From a bacterium (GTDB lineage Bacteria > Eremiobacterota > Eremiobacteria > Baltobacterales > Baltobacteraceae): a DNA stretch of 26,554 bases. The notes under the pieces are model-generated. The model ran no database searches, was not told the origin of the DNA, and was given only the letters and a program-made list of their open reading frames with translations. The position numbers and the translations under genes were made by a program. Below are positions 14,108 to 21,790 of this stretch, piece by piece. The stretch is from the NCBI GenBank assembly GCA_021784715.1, contig JAJYHP010000182.1, positions 1 to 26,554 of the forward strand, read 5' to 3'. Position 1 is the stretch's first letter; every line of letters begins with the position of its first letter.

Positions 14108-16831
14108 CTAGCCCTCCGCATGGAGCAGCGCGCGCATAGTCGCCGACAACTCGAGGCCGAGTTCGTCTTTTAGGAGCCGTTCATACCCACGCACCTCCTC
14201 GGCTGCGAGCGGAGCGTTCCCCGTCGCTAGGTACGCTCGGGCGAGCGCTTCGTGCGGAAATTCATCGAAGGGTTCGATCTTCACCATCGCGTGGGCGGTC
14301 GTCATGACAGCATTCCAATCCTTGGCGGCGCTCTGCGCGGCGATCAGCATCGTTCCCATCGCTCGCGCCGCGTCGCGGATGCGCCGCGCGCGTTCTTCAA
14401 ACCACTCCCACGGCGCCCACGACCACGACTCTTCGGAGATTTTCGCGAGTGTCGCAGCCATCGCCGCGCCATCGCGAGCCGGATCGCGGCATTCCGCCAA
14501 ATCGAGAATATCCGCGAAATTCGCGTGGAGGTTCGCACCAAGATACAACGCACCCGCTCGCAGCGTCACGGCCCCGGCGTCCCCGAGTTGCCGACGGAGC
14601 CGGTGTAAGGACGCTTTAAGCGCATTCGATCCCGCTGCTGGATCGAGATCGGGCCACAGCAAATCGATCGCGCGCTCGCGGCGAACCGAGCCGCCTTCGG
14701 ATGCGAGCAACGCCAAGAGCGCCGCCGTACCCTCCGCCGTTCGAATCGTCGTGCCGTCGGGTGAAGCGAGTCGTCCGGACACGATATCGAAGTTCAGCCG
14801 CGTTTCGTCGCGCGGCTTCGGCTTCGTCGGTGCGAAGCGCTCGACGAAGGTACGGATATATCGCGGACGCTCCGCCCATCGCTCGTGCGCGAAGACCGCA
14901 ATGCCACGACGCAGATCTTCAAAGCCTTCGCGCTCTGCCAGTCGTGCGGCCTCGGCGAGTGCCCCAGAAGCGCTCTCCGGGTCGCAAAGGGCGCGCGCGA
15001 TATAGGAAGCGGCTTGCAGCCGAAAGAGCTCTCGTTCGCCGGCGAGTGCGATCGCCCGATCGATAAGGGCGCATCGATCTCTCTGCGATTCGGAGCGTTC
15101 CGCTGCAAACAGCAGCGCAAAAATCGCATCGATCGGTTCGCTTTTTACCGAGCCGTCGAGCTCGATCCCATAGCTTCCGGCAGCGGCGCGCCAGAGCATC
15201 GGCGATCCACCGCAATAGAGTTGTCGCATGAGTGCCGCGTGGTATGCCGCCTCATCGCCGATATTGCCCTGCAACCACGCGAGATAATACGCGTGAGCGA
15301 TCGCCCCACCCGCCGCGTACGGAAGATGTCCGGATCGCGCCGATGCGAGCATATCCTCAAGTAACAGATCCTCCCCGCCGACTAACGCTCGGCCCTCTTG
15401 CGCGCGAAGCACGATTCGTTGCATATGCGCGAACCATGCCGGAGAGCGGCCGAAGAACGCTCTCCCTTTTCGGTACCACACCAAGGCATCGTCGTAGCGC
15501 TTTTCGTGAACCGCAATAAAGAGTTCGACGTATCGGCGCGCGCCTTCGCCCCATCGACCTTCAGGAATCTCGCCGAGCAGCTCGCACGATCGATCGAGTT
15601 TTCCCGATTCGGCGAGCAGGCCCGCAGTCGCCGCCCGCAAGCCGACGTTCAGACGCGCGTCGTTCTCGGCGTTTTCCAGCACTGCGAGCCCTTCGGCGGC
15701 GAGCTGCTCGGGGGCGCAAAATGAACGGCGCGCGGGTACCATGGCGAGCCAAAGCCACGGAAAGCCAGCGAAATTCGGCGTCGCTCCCTCCATGCTTTCG
15801 AGTACGAGCCCCGGATATGCGTAATCCGATAAATCCGGCACGTGTCGCTCGCCGGCGAGCGCTCCCGCTTTGACCAGTTGCTCGCTTGCGATGAATCCGC
15901 GAATCGCCCGTAATTCATCGCGAAGCGACGCCGTCGTTCCGAGCGTACTGTTTGCAATTTCGCGCATTTCGGCACCGTATCGCCGATGAAAGAGACGACG
16001 CAGCAGCGGCAACACCTGTACGCTTTCATGAACGTCGTCGGCGAGCTGATATTCATGGCATACGCGCGTCACGGTTTCGGACGACCTTCCATCGAAGTCG
16101 CCGAAATCGCGAACGGTAAGATCTCCGAACGTCGTTGCCGCTAAAAGAGTCGAGCGAATATCTTCCGGCAAGGGTGCGAGCACCGCAGCCTCGAGCCAGT
16201 CAAAGACCTCGCGCCACATCTCGTCGCCGAAATCGGCGGGATAGGGCAGTGCGGTCTCGTTCGCGATTTTCTCGGCGAGGATCTTCATCGGGTAGCTCCA
16301 TCCGTGCGCGAACATTGCGATACGAAATTGCGTCGACGCATCGAGCCCCGCGAAAGCGGGGAAGAGCGGAAAATCCTCGACCTGAACCACCAGCCGCGAG
16401 CGGCGGAGGACGCGCACTTCGGTCGGAGCGAACGCCGAGAACTCCGCGGGAGAGGCGCGTGCGGTCGTAACGATGAGCGCTCCCGCATGGAGATGCGGAA
16501 GCACCTCGCGAATCACATCGGCGAGCCCCGCGCCCTCGAGGCGTTCGGCTTCCTCGAGGACGATCGTCCAGTTTCCGCCCGGCTGCAGCTTCGCAATCCC
16601 CTCTTGAAGCTGCGCGAGGACCTCTTTGGTGCGTTCGCCGCGCGCGCAGCGAAGGAGGAGCGAACGTGACGAGATCGTTGCCCGCTCCCGAGCAAATCGC
16701 TTCTTTCCAAACCCGGCGGGTGCTGCCACGACGAGGACTTTTTCACGATCCTCGCGCCGCAGCTCGCTTGCGGCGGAATTAGGTTTCTGCATCGCACCCT
16801 CGCGACGATAGCGTACCCCCCTATCGCTCAT
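14108..16831 (-). CDS. large BTAD-family transcriptional regulator with degenerate ATPase-like front end
   Basis: This 907-residue protein resembles MalT/SARP hybrids. Residues 31-230 look like a STAND-type NTPase module, but the P-loop reads APAGFGKKRF (37-46): the Ser/Thr after the lysine is Lys44, and the Walker B stretch NWTIVLEEAERL lacks the usual Asp pair. Residues 300-670 are helical repeats. Residues 678-768 are an OmpR-type winged helix (RERAIDLLWP, then NALKASLHRLRRQLGD), and 770-907 are a bacterial transcriptional activation domain (WEWFEERARRIR, EPFDEFPHEALARAYLATGN, KDELGLELSATMRALL). The DNA-binding domain is therefore at the C-terminus, unlike classical SARPs. The ATG at 16831 has AAAGGAGG six bases upstream. 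Target genes are unknown; the divergent gene across the 21-base repeats is the first candidate. Confidence 0.85.
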   Translation of the reverse strand: MSDRGVRYRREGAMQKPNSAASELRREDREKVLVVAAPAGFGKKRFARERATISSRSLLLRCARGERTKEVLAQLQEGIAKLQPGGNWTIVLEEAERLEGAGLADVIREVLPHLHAGALIVTTARASPAEFSAFAPTEVRVLRRSRLVVQVEDFPLFPAFAGLDASTQFRIAMFAHGWSYPMKILAEKIANETALPYPADFGDEMWREVFDWLEAAVLAPLPEDIRSTLLAATTFGDLTVRDFGDFDGRSSETVTRVCHEYQLADDVHESVQVLPLLRRLFHRRYGAEMREIANSTLGTTASLRDELRAIRGFIASEQLVKAGALAGERHVPDLSDYAYPGLVLESMEGATPNFAGFPWLWLAMVPARRSFCAPEQLAAEGLAVLENAENDARLNVGLRAATAGLLAESGKLDRSCELLGEIPEGRWGEGARRYVELFIAVHEKRYDDALVWYRKGRAFFGRSPAWFAHMQRIVLRAQEGRALVGGEDLLLEDMLASARSGHLPYAAGGAIAHAYYLAWLQGNIGDEAAYHAALMRQLYCGGSPMLWRAAAGSYGIELDGSVKSEPIDAIFALLFAAERSESQRDRCALIDRAIALAGERELFRLQAASYIARALCDPESASGALAEAARLAEREGFEDLRRGIAVFAHERWAERPRYIRTFVERFAPTKPKPRDETRLNFDIVSGRLASPDGTTIRTAEGTAALLALLASEGGSVRRERAIDLLWPDLDPAAGSNALKASLHRLRRQLGDAGAVTLRAGALYLGANLHANFADILDLAECRDPARDGAAMAATLAKISEESWSWAPWEWFEERARRIRDAARAMGTMLIAAQSAAKDWNAVMTTAHAMVKIEPFDEFPHEALARAYLATGNAPLAAEEVRGYERLLKDELGLELSATMRALLHAEG

Positions 16832-16837
16832 TCAACG

Positions 16838-16845
16838 CCTCCTTT
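16838..16845 (-). promoter_or_regulatory. strong Shine-Dalgarno site of the BTAD regulator
   Basis: AAAGGAGG on the minus strand lies six bases before the ATG at 16831 and fixes the start of the regulator gene. Confidence 0.7.
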
Positions 16846-16876
16846 CGCTCGTTTTTGAGAAGCACTCAGAAGGGTC

Positions 16877-16952
16877 GATACGCGCCGCCACTGGCGAGAT
16901 ACGCGCCGCCGCTGGCGAGATACGCGCCGCCGCTGGCGAGATACGCGCCGCC
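16877..16952. repeat. 21-base tandem direct repeats in a divergent promoter region
   Basis: Three complete units start at 16877, 16898 and 16919, and a 13-base partial unit starts at 16940. Each begins GATACGCGCCGCC and continues ACTGGCGA or GCTGGCGA; the first differs from the next two by one base. The period is two helical turns. They fill the 179-base gap between the BTAD regulator start (16831) and the HPt-like gene start (17011). OmpR-type winged-helix and SARP proteins bind direct repeats spaced by whole turns, so these could be the regulator's operator. A simple minisatellite is the alternative. Confidence 0.85.
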
Positions 16953-17010
16953 CGGATCGCCCGCGTATCCGCCGTGCGCCCATGATAGCGACCAGAGGGA
17001 ACCCATCGTG

Positions 17011-17769
17011 ATGTTCCAGCAGACCGACGAGAGCCAGGCCGAGCGCGAAACGATCGAACTCAACGCAGCGGTCGACGCCCGGAACCGCAAACTTCCATTC
17101 ATAAAAGCCGATGTCGCGAACCTCGAGCGCGCGATTCTCCGGCACGAAGGAGCGCGCGTTCATGCGCTCTGCCGCGCGATCGAGGATGAGGGGAAGAGTC
17201 TCGGATCGCAGGCGCTGGCGCCGCTCATCAACGACGTCAAACGTTTCTACGATACGAAAGACACGAAGAGTGCACTCGAGCTCGCGCAGGATATCGAGGA
17301 CCGGTTACAACGAGCGATAAGTTCGATCGACCGCCACATCGTTCAAATTTCGCGCGCCGCCTCCGCCTACCAACGCACGCAAGCGGTTACCGGCGTCCTG
17401 CCGCATCGCCTCTTCACGGCGGACATCCATCGCTTCGTAGAGCGTTTTCGCGGGGATGCCGATGCCGCCTACGGCTTCGTGAAGGATCGAGCGCTGCCCG
17501 AATTGCAGCGACTATTTCTCGATCTACGTTCGGCGATGCGGCGCGGAGTGCGCGAGGAGGTCGCCGAGCACTGCGAGCGCATTCGAGAGATCTCCACCAC
17601 GGTCGGTGCGCGGCGCGTTCTCGCTGAAATCAACCTCGTCGAGCGCTCCTACGCGCTAGGGCACACGCAGTATGCCGATGCGTTCTATCGCGACGCCCTT
17701 CAGGCACTTCAAGCCGTCAACGGGTGGGTCGTCAATCGCCGGCAGCCGCAAGCAGCTCCTCGGCTGTAA
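17011..17769 (+). CDS. helical protein with two HPt-like repeats, function unknown
   Basis: This 252-residue protein looks almost entirely helical. Two segments resemble histidine phosphotransfer (HPt) four-helix bundles: about 30-110 (CRAIEDEGKSLGSQALAPLI) and about 160-250 (HCERIREISTTVGARRVLAE, then FYRDALQALQAVNGWV). If the LG/VGA turn is aligned with that of true HPt domains, the phosphorylated His position holds Arg in the first and Glu in the second. They would then be pseudo-HPt scaffolds; this assignment is weak. The frame is open upstream to 16855 through the tandem repeats (which would encode RYAPPLA units), but AGAGGGA lies just before GTG 17008/ATG 17011, so the shorter start is preferred. 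It is divergent from the BTAD regulator and overlaps the reductase gene tail to tail by 38 bases. Confidence 0.7.
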   Translation: MFQQTDESQAERETIELNAAVDARNRKLPFIKADVANLERAILRHEGARVHALCRAIEDEGKSLGSQALAPLINDVKRFYDTKDTKSALELAQDIEDRLQRAISSIDRHIVQISRAASAYQRTQAVTGVLPHRLFTADIHRFVERFRGDADAAYGFVKDRALPELQRLFLDLRSAMRRGVREEVAEHCERIREISTTVGARRVLAEINLVERSYALGHTQYADAFYRDALQALQAVNGWVVNRRQPQAAPRL

Positions 17770-19048
17770 CGAATTTCTCGCGGGGTTTCGGCGGAAGCGC
17801 TCGGGCGATCTCGGCGGCATCGATGCGCTTCCACGCCGCAAACTCCACCACGCGAACGTTGCGTTTTCGCAGGAGCAGATCGATCTCGCGCGAGCCGGGC
17901 TTACCGCCGGCAGGCGGATTGGCGGCAAAATCCTCGGCGATGCGTTTGACCAGTACGCCGGCATCGGTGCGATTGGTTCCGACGACGCCGCGCGGACCGT
18001 GCTTGCACCAACCCGCGGCGTAGACGCCCGGCTCGATCGCCCCTTCATCGTTGGCGAAGCGGCCGCGCTTTTCATCGAAGGGAACGCCCGGGAGCGGACC
18101 GGTGAGGTATCCGATCGCAGCGATCGCGGTGTCGACGGGGAGTTCGAAACGCTCGCCCGTGGGTTCGGCGCGTCCTTCGACGACGCGCGTCCGTTCGAAC
18201 ATCAGCCCGGTAACGCGCTCTTCGCCGAGCACCGCAACCGGCGCGGCATTAAACAAAATATGAACGCGCATCGGTTTCGGATCGCCGACGCGCGCTGCAA
18301 ACGATCGGAGAATCTCGAGATTCCGTTGCCGTACTTTGACTTCTTTTTCAGGCACCTCGGGGCCGACCTCGGCGGAGACTGCGGCCGGATCGACGATAAT
18401 ATCGCAGCGCTGTAACTCTCCGAGTTCGGCGAGTTCGATCGGCGTAAAACTCGCTTCGACCGGACCGCGACGACCGATAAGGTAGAGGTCTCGCAGGTGG
18501 GCGGCGCCGATGCGCTCCGCCGCGTGCGCGCAAATATCGGAGTCGGCGAGTTCGGCGAGCGTTTTCGCGAGGACGCGGACGACGTCGAGTGCGACGTTTC
18601 CGTTACCGATCACGGCGAGGGCTTTCCCATCGAGCAATGGATCGAGATCTCGATGTCGCGGATGTCCGTTATACCAACCCACGAATGCGGCCGCACCGTA
18701 GACGCCGCGAAGGTGTTCGCCCGGAATTCCCAACGGCCGATCGATCTCCGCTCCAATACTGAACACGACCAGATCGTACGCCGCTTTCAATTCCTCGTAG
18801 CTCAGGTCGCGTCCGATTTCAACGTTTCCGAGAAATCGGGTCCCGCTCCGAGAGAGTGTGCGTTCGAAGGCTCGCGCGACGGCTTTGGTACTCTGGTGAT
18901 CGGGAGCGATGCCGCCGCGCACGAGCCCGTAGGGTGTCGGCAAACGGTCGAAGACGTCGATCTCGACGTCGGGCCAAAGGCGCGCTAGTGCATCGGCGGT
19001 ATAGAGCCCCGACGGCCCGCTGCCGACGATGGCGACATGCATGCTCAC
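17732..19048 (-). CDS. fprA: FprA-type ferredoxin/adrenodoxin-like NADP+ reductase
   Basis: This 438-residue flavoprotein moves electrons between NADPH and ferredoxin. The FAD site HVAIVGSGPSGLYTADAL is at residues 4-21, followed by the family block DRLPTPYGLVRGGIAPDH. The NADP-binding motif AVIGNGNVALDVVRVL is at about 143-158, then LIGRRGPVEASFTPIEL. The C-terminal FAD contact is GWCKHGPRGVVGTNRTDA. Length is in the range of mycobacterial FprA and mitochondrial adrenodoxin reductase (about 450). The start is GTG at 19048 (AAAAAGG upstream) or ATG at 19042. The physiological ferredoxin or P450 partner is not in the window. Confidence 0.93.
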   Translation of the reverse strand: MSMHVAIVGSGPSGLYTADALARLWPDVEIDVFDRLPTPYGLVRGGIAPDHQSTKAVARAFERTLSRSGTRFLGNVEIGRDLSYEELKAAYDLVVFSIGAEIDRPLGIPGEHLRGVYGAAAFVGWYNGHPRHRDLDPLLDGKALAVIGNGNVALDVVRVLAKTLAELADSDICAHAAERIGAAHLRDLYLIGRRGPVEASFTPIELAELGELQRCDIIVDPAAVSAEVGPEVPEKEVKVRQRNLEILRSFAARVGDPKPMRVHILFNAAPVAVLGEERVTGLMFERTRVVEGRAEPTGERFELPVDTAIAAIGYLTGPLPGVPFDEKRGRFANDEGAIEPGVYAAGWCKHGPRGVVGTNRTDAGVLVKRIAEDFAANPPAGGKPGSREIDLLLRKRNVRVVEFAAWKRIDAAEIARALPPKPREKFVTAEELLAAAGD

Positions 19049-19143
19049 GGTGGGCCTTTTTCCGCCTCTCGCTCGCCCCTCCCTCGTCCGAGATCGTTCA
19101 GCGCGCTCTCAGAGCCGTAGCGTACGCTATCGCCGTCGATTCC

Positions 19144-19151
19144 AAAGGAGG
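19144..19151 (+). promoter_or_regulatory. strong Shine-Dalgarno site
   Basis: AAAGGAGG lies five bases before the ATG at 19157 and supports expression of the small membrane protein. The 108-base gap to the divergent reductase gene must carry promoters for both; no clear boxes were recognised. Confidence 0.65.
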
Positions 19152-19156
19152 GCACC

Positions 19157-19606
19157 ATGCAACGCATTCCCATCATCGCGAACATCTACGGATACACCGT
19201 CTGCTTGATCGCGGTCGTCGTTTTTTTCGCCGGCACCGCTGCCTTTATCGGCGGTGCGTTCGTCGCCGTCCACCCGATGTCGTTTCACCCGTTTATGGCG
19301 CGCACCATGCGTATCGAGCGAGGGCCGTTCCCCGGCGGCATGATGTGGAGAGGACGCCCCGGAACGATGCCGACCGGTGCTATGCACGCGGGAACCATGC
19401 ACGCGGGAACCATGCACGCTGGAGCGATGGGGTCCGGAATAATGCCGCAAGCGGCGATCCCTACGGCCGCTCGTCGCGCATCGATGCTTGCAAACGCGCG
19501 CTACGCGGCGATTCGACGAATGACGATAGCGCTAGCGATGCTCGTCCTGGCGGGCATCATCTTCGCGCGGCACTGGCGATGGCTCCAAGCGGGAACCCCG
19601 TCCTAA
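19157..19606 (+). CDS. small membrane protein with Met/His-rich repeats
   Basis: This 149-residue protein has two hydrophobic helices: about 13-37 (VCLIAVVVFFAGTAAFIGGA) and about 121-135 (MTIALAMLVLAGIIFA). The loop between them holds PGGMM, PTGAMHAGTMHAGTMHAGAM and other Met/His residues. Three consecutive MHAGT/A units, each from a 15-base DNA repeat at 19382-19426, give regularly spaced Met-His pairs. These resemble copper- or other soft-metal-binding loops, but metal binding is inference. No named family is recognised. It has a near-ideal ribosome site. The region before the second helix (RRASMLANARYAAIRR) is basic. Confidence 0.75.
   Translation: MQRIPIIANIYGYTVCLIAVVVFFAGTAAFIGGAFVAVHPMSFHPFMARTMRIERGPFPGGMMWRGRPGTMPTGAMHAGTMHAGTMHAGAMGSGIMPQAAIPTAARRASMLANARYAAIRRMTIALAMLVLAGIIFARHWRWLQAGTPS
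19382..19426 (+). repeat. 15-base in-frame tandem repeat (MHAGT units)
   Basis: ATGCACGCGGGAACC occurs at 19382-19396 and 19397-19411, and a variant, ATGCACGCTGGAGCG, at 19412-19426. The units are in frame and so can vary in number without disrupting the gene. Confidence 0.85.
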
Positions 19607-19615
19607 ACTCAGGCG

Positions 19616-19798
19616 CTAGGGCATCAATCTCCGAGCGAGATAGGCGCCGACCAGTCCGAACGGCAGCGCGACCGCGAGCCGCGTCCACATAATTCCGGGC
19701 ACCGGCCCACGGGGGCCCGGCTCGCACGACCCACGCATGCGCGAGGGGCGCGCCCCTTGTGAAAGCGCCTTCCTCACGGTTTCTTTTCGATTTTGCAT
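19616..19798 (-). CDS. possible 60-residue single-helix membrane protein
   Basis: This short frame ends in one hydrophobic helix and a basic tail (RLAVALPFGLVGAYLARRLMP), preceded by a Pro/Gly/Arg-rich stretch. It fills the gap between the Met/His protein and the LigD genes. There is no good ribosome site before the ATG at 19798, and the frame extends further upstream inside the phosphoesterase gene, so the start is uncertain. It may be a real small membrane protein or chance. Confidence 0.35.
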   Translation of the reverse strand: MQNRKETVRKALSQGARPSRMRGSCEPGPRGPVPGIMWTRLAVALPFGLVGAYLARRLMP

Positions 19799-19830
19799 CA
19801 ACGGAGAGTCCAGATCATGAGGGGGAACGG

Positions 19831-20322
19831 ATGCCGAATCACAAACGAAATCGGTTCGTGGTGCAGATGCATCAGGCATCTCACCTTCACTACGATCTTC
19901 GCCTCGAAGTCGACGGCGTATTGGCCTCGTGGGCGATTCCCAAGGGCCCCTCGCTCGCCGTTGGGAAGCCGCGCCTCGCCGTCCACGTGGATAACCACCC
20001 GCTCTCGTATCGCGATTTTGAGGGGATCATTCCCGCCGGTCATTACGGCGCCGGGCGCGTCATCGTATGGGATCGCGGCACCTACCGCACGACCCCGGGC
20101 GAAGACCCGAGCAAAGCGATCGCCAAAGGAAAACTGACGTTCGATCTTCGTGGAGAAAAGCTGCACGGTCGTTTTACGCTTCTCAAAATTCACCGGCGCC
20201 CGAACGAGAGCGACGAACCCTGGCTCCTTATGAAAGACCGCGACGACGCAGCCGACGCGCGCTTCGACCCTGCGAATTTTCCCTCATCGGTGAAGACGGG
20301 ACGGCGGATCGACGAGCTATGA
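19831..20322 (+). CDS. LigD-type 3'-phosphoesterase (PE domain), stand-alone
   Basis: This 163-residue protein equals the PE domain of bacterial DNA ligase D, which trims 3'-phosphates and ribonucleotides from DNA ends during non-homologous end joining. The metal and catalytic motif is seen as FVVQMHQASHLHYDLRLEVD (His13, His19, Asp21 region). WAIPKGPS, HPLSYRDFEGIIPAGHYGAG and the closing LHGRFTLLKI and WLLMKDRD are also typical. The ATG at 19831 has AGGGGGAA upstream and is preferred over the ATG at 19759. The stop overlaps the ligase remnant start as ATGA. No Ku gene lies in the window. Confidence 0.9.
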   Translation: MPNHKRNRFVVQMHQASHLHYDLRLEVDGVLASWAIPKGPSLAVGKPRLAVHVDNHPLSYRDFEGIIPAGHYGAGRVIVWDRGTYRTTPGEDPSKAIAKGKLTFDLRGEKLHGRFTLLKIHRRPNESDEPWLLMKDRDDAADARFDPANFPSSVKTGRRIDEL

Positions 20323-20471
20323 GCGATCCGTTTCCGGTGATCCGCTCGCCGATGTTGGCGACGCTCATCGACGCCCCATTCGACGACGACGATTGGCTCT
20401 TCGAAACGAAGTGGGATGGTTTTCGCGCGCTCTGCACGATCTCCGCGCGTGGAGATCGGCAGCCGCGATGA
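20319..20471 (+). pseudogene. ATP-dependent DNA ligase domain of LigD, reduced to its first residues
   Basis: This is a 50-codon remnant. It begins like a LigD ligase domain (PMLATLIDAPFDDDDWLFET) and contains the nucleotidyl-transfer motif ETKWDGFRAL with the adenylated lysine, then ends at TGA after about 45 residues. The remaining 250 or more residues (motifs III to VI and the OB fold) are absent. The +1 frame just downstream (about 20450-20505) reads GSRDEVRISRSVGDVT, resembling the next ligase stretch (V-R-L-x-SRNG-x-D-x-T), so a small frameshift followed by a large deletion up to the polymerase domain would explain it. No ligation activity is possible from this piece. Confidence 0.75.
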
Positions 20472-20499
20472 GGTTCGAATTTCCCGTTCGGTGGGCGAC

Positions 20500-21438
20500 G
20501 TGACCACGCAATCGCCAATCGAAATTCGTGTCGACGATCGCACGCTCGGGCTCTCGCACCTCACCAAGCTCTATTTCCCGCGCGACGGAATTACGAAGGG
20601 CGCGTTGATCGCCTACTACGATACGGTCGCGGACTATTTTCTCACACACGGACGGCGTCGGCCGCTCACCTTAGAGCGCGCTCCCGACGGCATCGACGGC
20701 GAGCGGTTTATCGAAAAGCAGACGCCCCGCGGTTCCCCGGCATGGGTGCGTCGCATCGCGCTTCCGGCGCTCAGAGGGAGCAAGCGCGTCACCTATCCGC
20801 TCTGCGAGAACCGCGCTACGCTGCTCTATCTCGTCAACCTCGGCACCATCGCCTTTCACGGATGGATCTCGCGCGTCGGCAGCCTCTCGCGTCCGGATTT
20901 CGCTTTTTTCGATCTCGATCCCGGTGAAACTTGCTCCCTCGCCACGCTCGCACGCGTCGCCCTCGCGCTTCGCAAAGAGCTCGAAAGCGCGGGGCTCACG
21001 GCGCTCGTGAAAACCTCCGGGGCGACCGGGCTCCACGTTCTCGCTCCTCTCAGGGGCGCGCGCAGTTATGCGGCAGTCAAATCGCTCACCTTCGATATCG
21101 CGCGCCTCGTCGCCGCCGAGCGCCCGAAGGATGTGACGCTCGAACGCTCCTTGAACGAACGCGATCGACGCGCGGTTTATATCGACTATCGGCAGATCGG
21201 GCGCGGAAAGACGATCGTGCTTCCGTATTCCGTGCGATTGCGCGACGGCGCACCGGTCTCGACGCCGCTCTATTGGGGCGAAGTAGAAGAGTTTGCCGGC
21301 ATGCGCCTGCGCGGGGAGCCCTCGGCGACGTTCGCGCGTTATAATATCGCTGCCGTTCGCGCGCGACTCGGCCGCCACGGCGACCTCTGGGCGGCATTCG
21401 AAAGCGACGCGCAGGAATTGCCCATTATCGATAGGTAG
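20500..21438 (+). CDS. LigD-type primase-polymerase domain (Pol), stand-alone
   Basis: This protein of about 312 residues belongs to the archaeo-eukaryotic primase superfamily. The metal-binding pair is present in FFDLDPG (codons at 20911 and 20917), followed by LVKTSGATGLHVLAPL (catalytic His codon at 21033). AVYIDYRQIGRGKTIVLPYS with the third acidic residue and APVSTPLYWGEVEEF are also seen. Such domains fill gaps, often with ribonucleotides, in double-strand break repair. The frame is open from 20416, but the first part overlaps the ligase remnant. GTG at 20500 or 20491 gives the family N-terminus (PIEIRVDDRTLGLSHLTKLY). The true start is uncertain because the fusion history is disrupted. 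The phosphoesterase is two frames upstream in the same transcript. Confidence 0.88.
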   Translation: MTTQSPIEIRVDDRTLGLSHLTKLYFPRDGITKGALIAYYDTVADYFLTHGRRRPLTLERAPDGIDGERFIEKQTPRGSPAWVRRIALPALRGSKRVTYPLCENRATLLYLVNLGTIAFHGWISRVGSLSRPDFAFFDLDPGETCSLATLARVALALRKELESAGLTALVKTSGATGLHVLAPLRGARSYAAVKSLTFDIARLVAAERPKDVTLERSLNERDRRAVYIDYRQIGRGKTIVLPYSVRLRDGAPVSTPLYWGEVEEFAGMRLRGEPSATFARYNIAAVRARLGRHGDLWAAFESDAQELPIIDR

Positions 21439-21448
21439 CCGTACGGCG

Positions 21449-21790
21449 ATGAGTACCCGTGCGTTTCCCCACCGTTTTCTCGCGTCGCTCGCGGCGCTGG
21501 TTCTCGCAGTGCTCGTGGGGCACATTACCGACCAAACGACCGGTCAGTCCCTCGCCGGGCTTCGCGTCTCGGCGATCGGCCCGACGAGAACGACCGTTCG
21601 TACCGATGCCGACGGACGCTACGTGTTACGTGATTTGCGTCCCGGCCGTTACACCATCGTCGTCCGAGGGAAAGGCGTACCGACGGTACGCGCAACGATC
21701 TCGCTGACCGCTCGAACGCAACGACGCGATTTCGTCGTCTGCAACGTTGCCCTGGATTACAGCTGCGCGAATTCGCCGCAGCGACGCTAA
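21449..21790 (+). CDS. small secreted protein with carboxypeptidase-regulatory-like (Ig-like) domain
   Basis: This 113-residue protein has a signal peptide (about 1-24, LASLAALVLAVLVG). A single beta-sandwich repeat follows, of the type found in TonB-receptor plug and carboxypeptidase D regulatory domains: GHITDQTTGQSLAGLRVSAI, then TDADGRYVLRDLRPGRYTIVV. Two cysteines near the end (VVCNVALDYSCAN) may form a disulfide. It starts ten bases after the polymerase stop. The frame is also open upstream inside the polymerase gene, but the signal peptide supports the ATG at 21449. Its partner is unknown. Confidence 0.78.
   Translation: MSTRAFPHRFLASLAALVLAVLVGHITDQTTGQSLAGLRVSAIGPTRTTVRTDADGRYVLRDLRPGRYTIVVRGKGVPTVRATISLTARTQRRDFVVCNVALDYSCANSPQRR

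Noticed and set aside
14108..16831. Classical LuxR-type MalT regulator
   Set aside because: The C-terminus is a winged helix plus BTAD, not a LuxR helix-turn-helix.
16877..16952. CRISPR-like array
   Set aside because: Units are directly adjacent with no spacers, and no cas gene is present.
16855..17010. RYAPPLA-repeat N-terminus for the HPt-like protein
   Set aside because: A ribosome site lies before 17008/17011, and the repeats sit in the shared promoter gap; the peptide repeats are more likely a by-product of the 21-base period.
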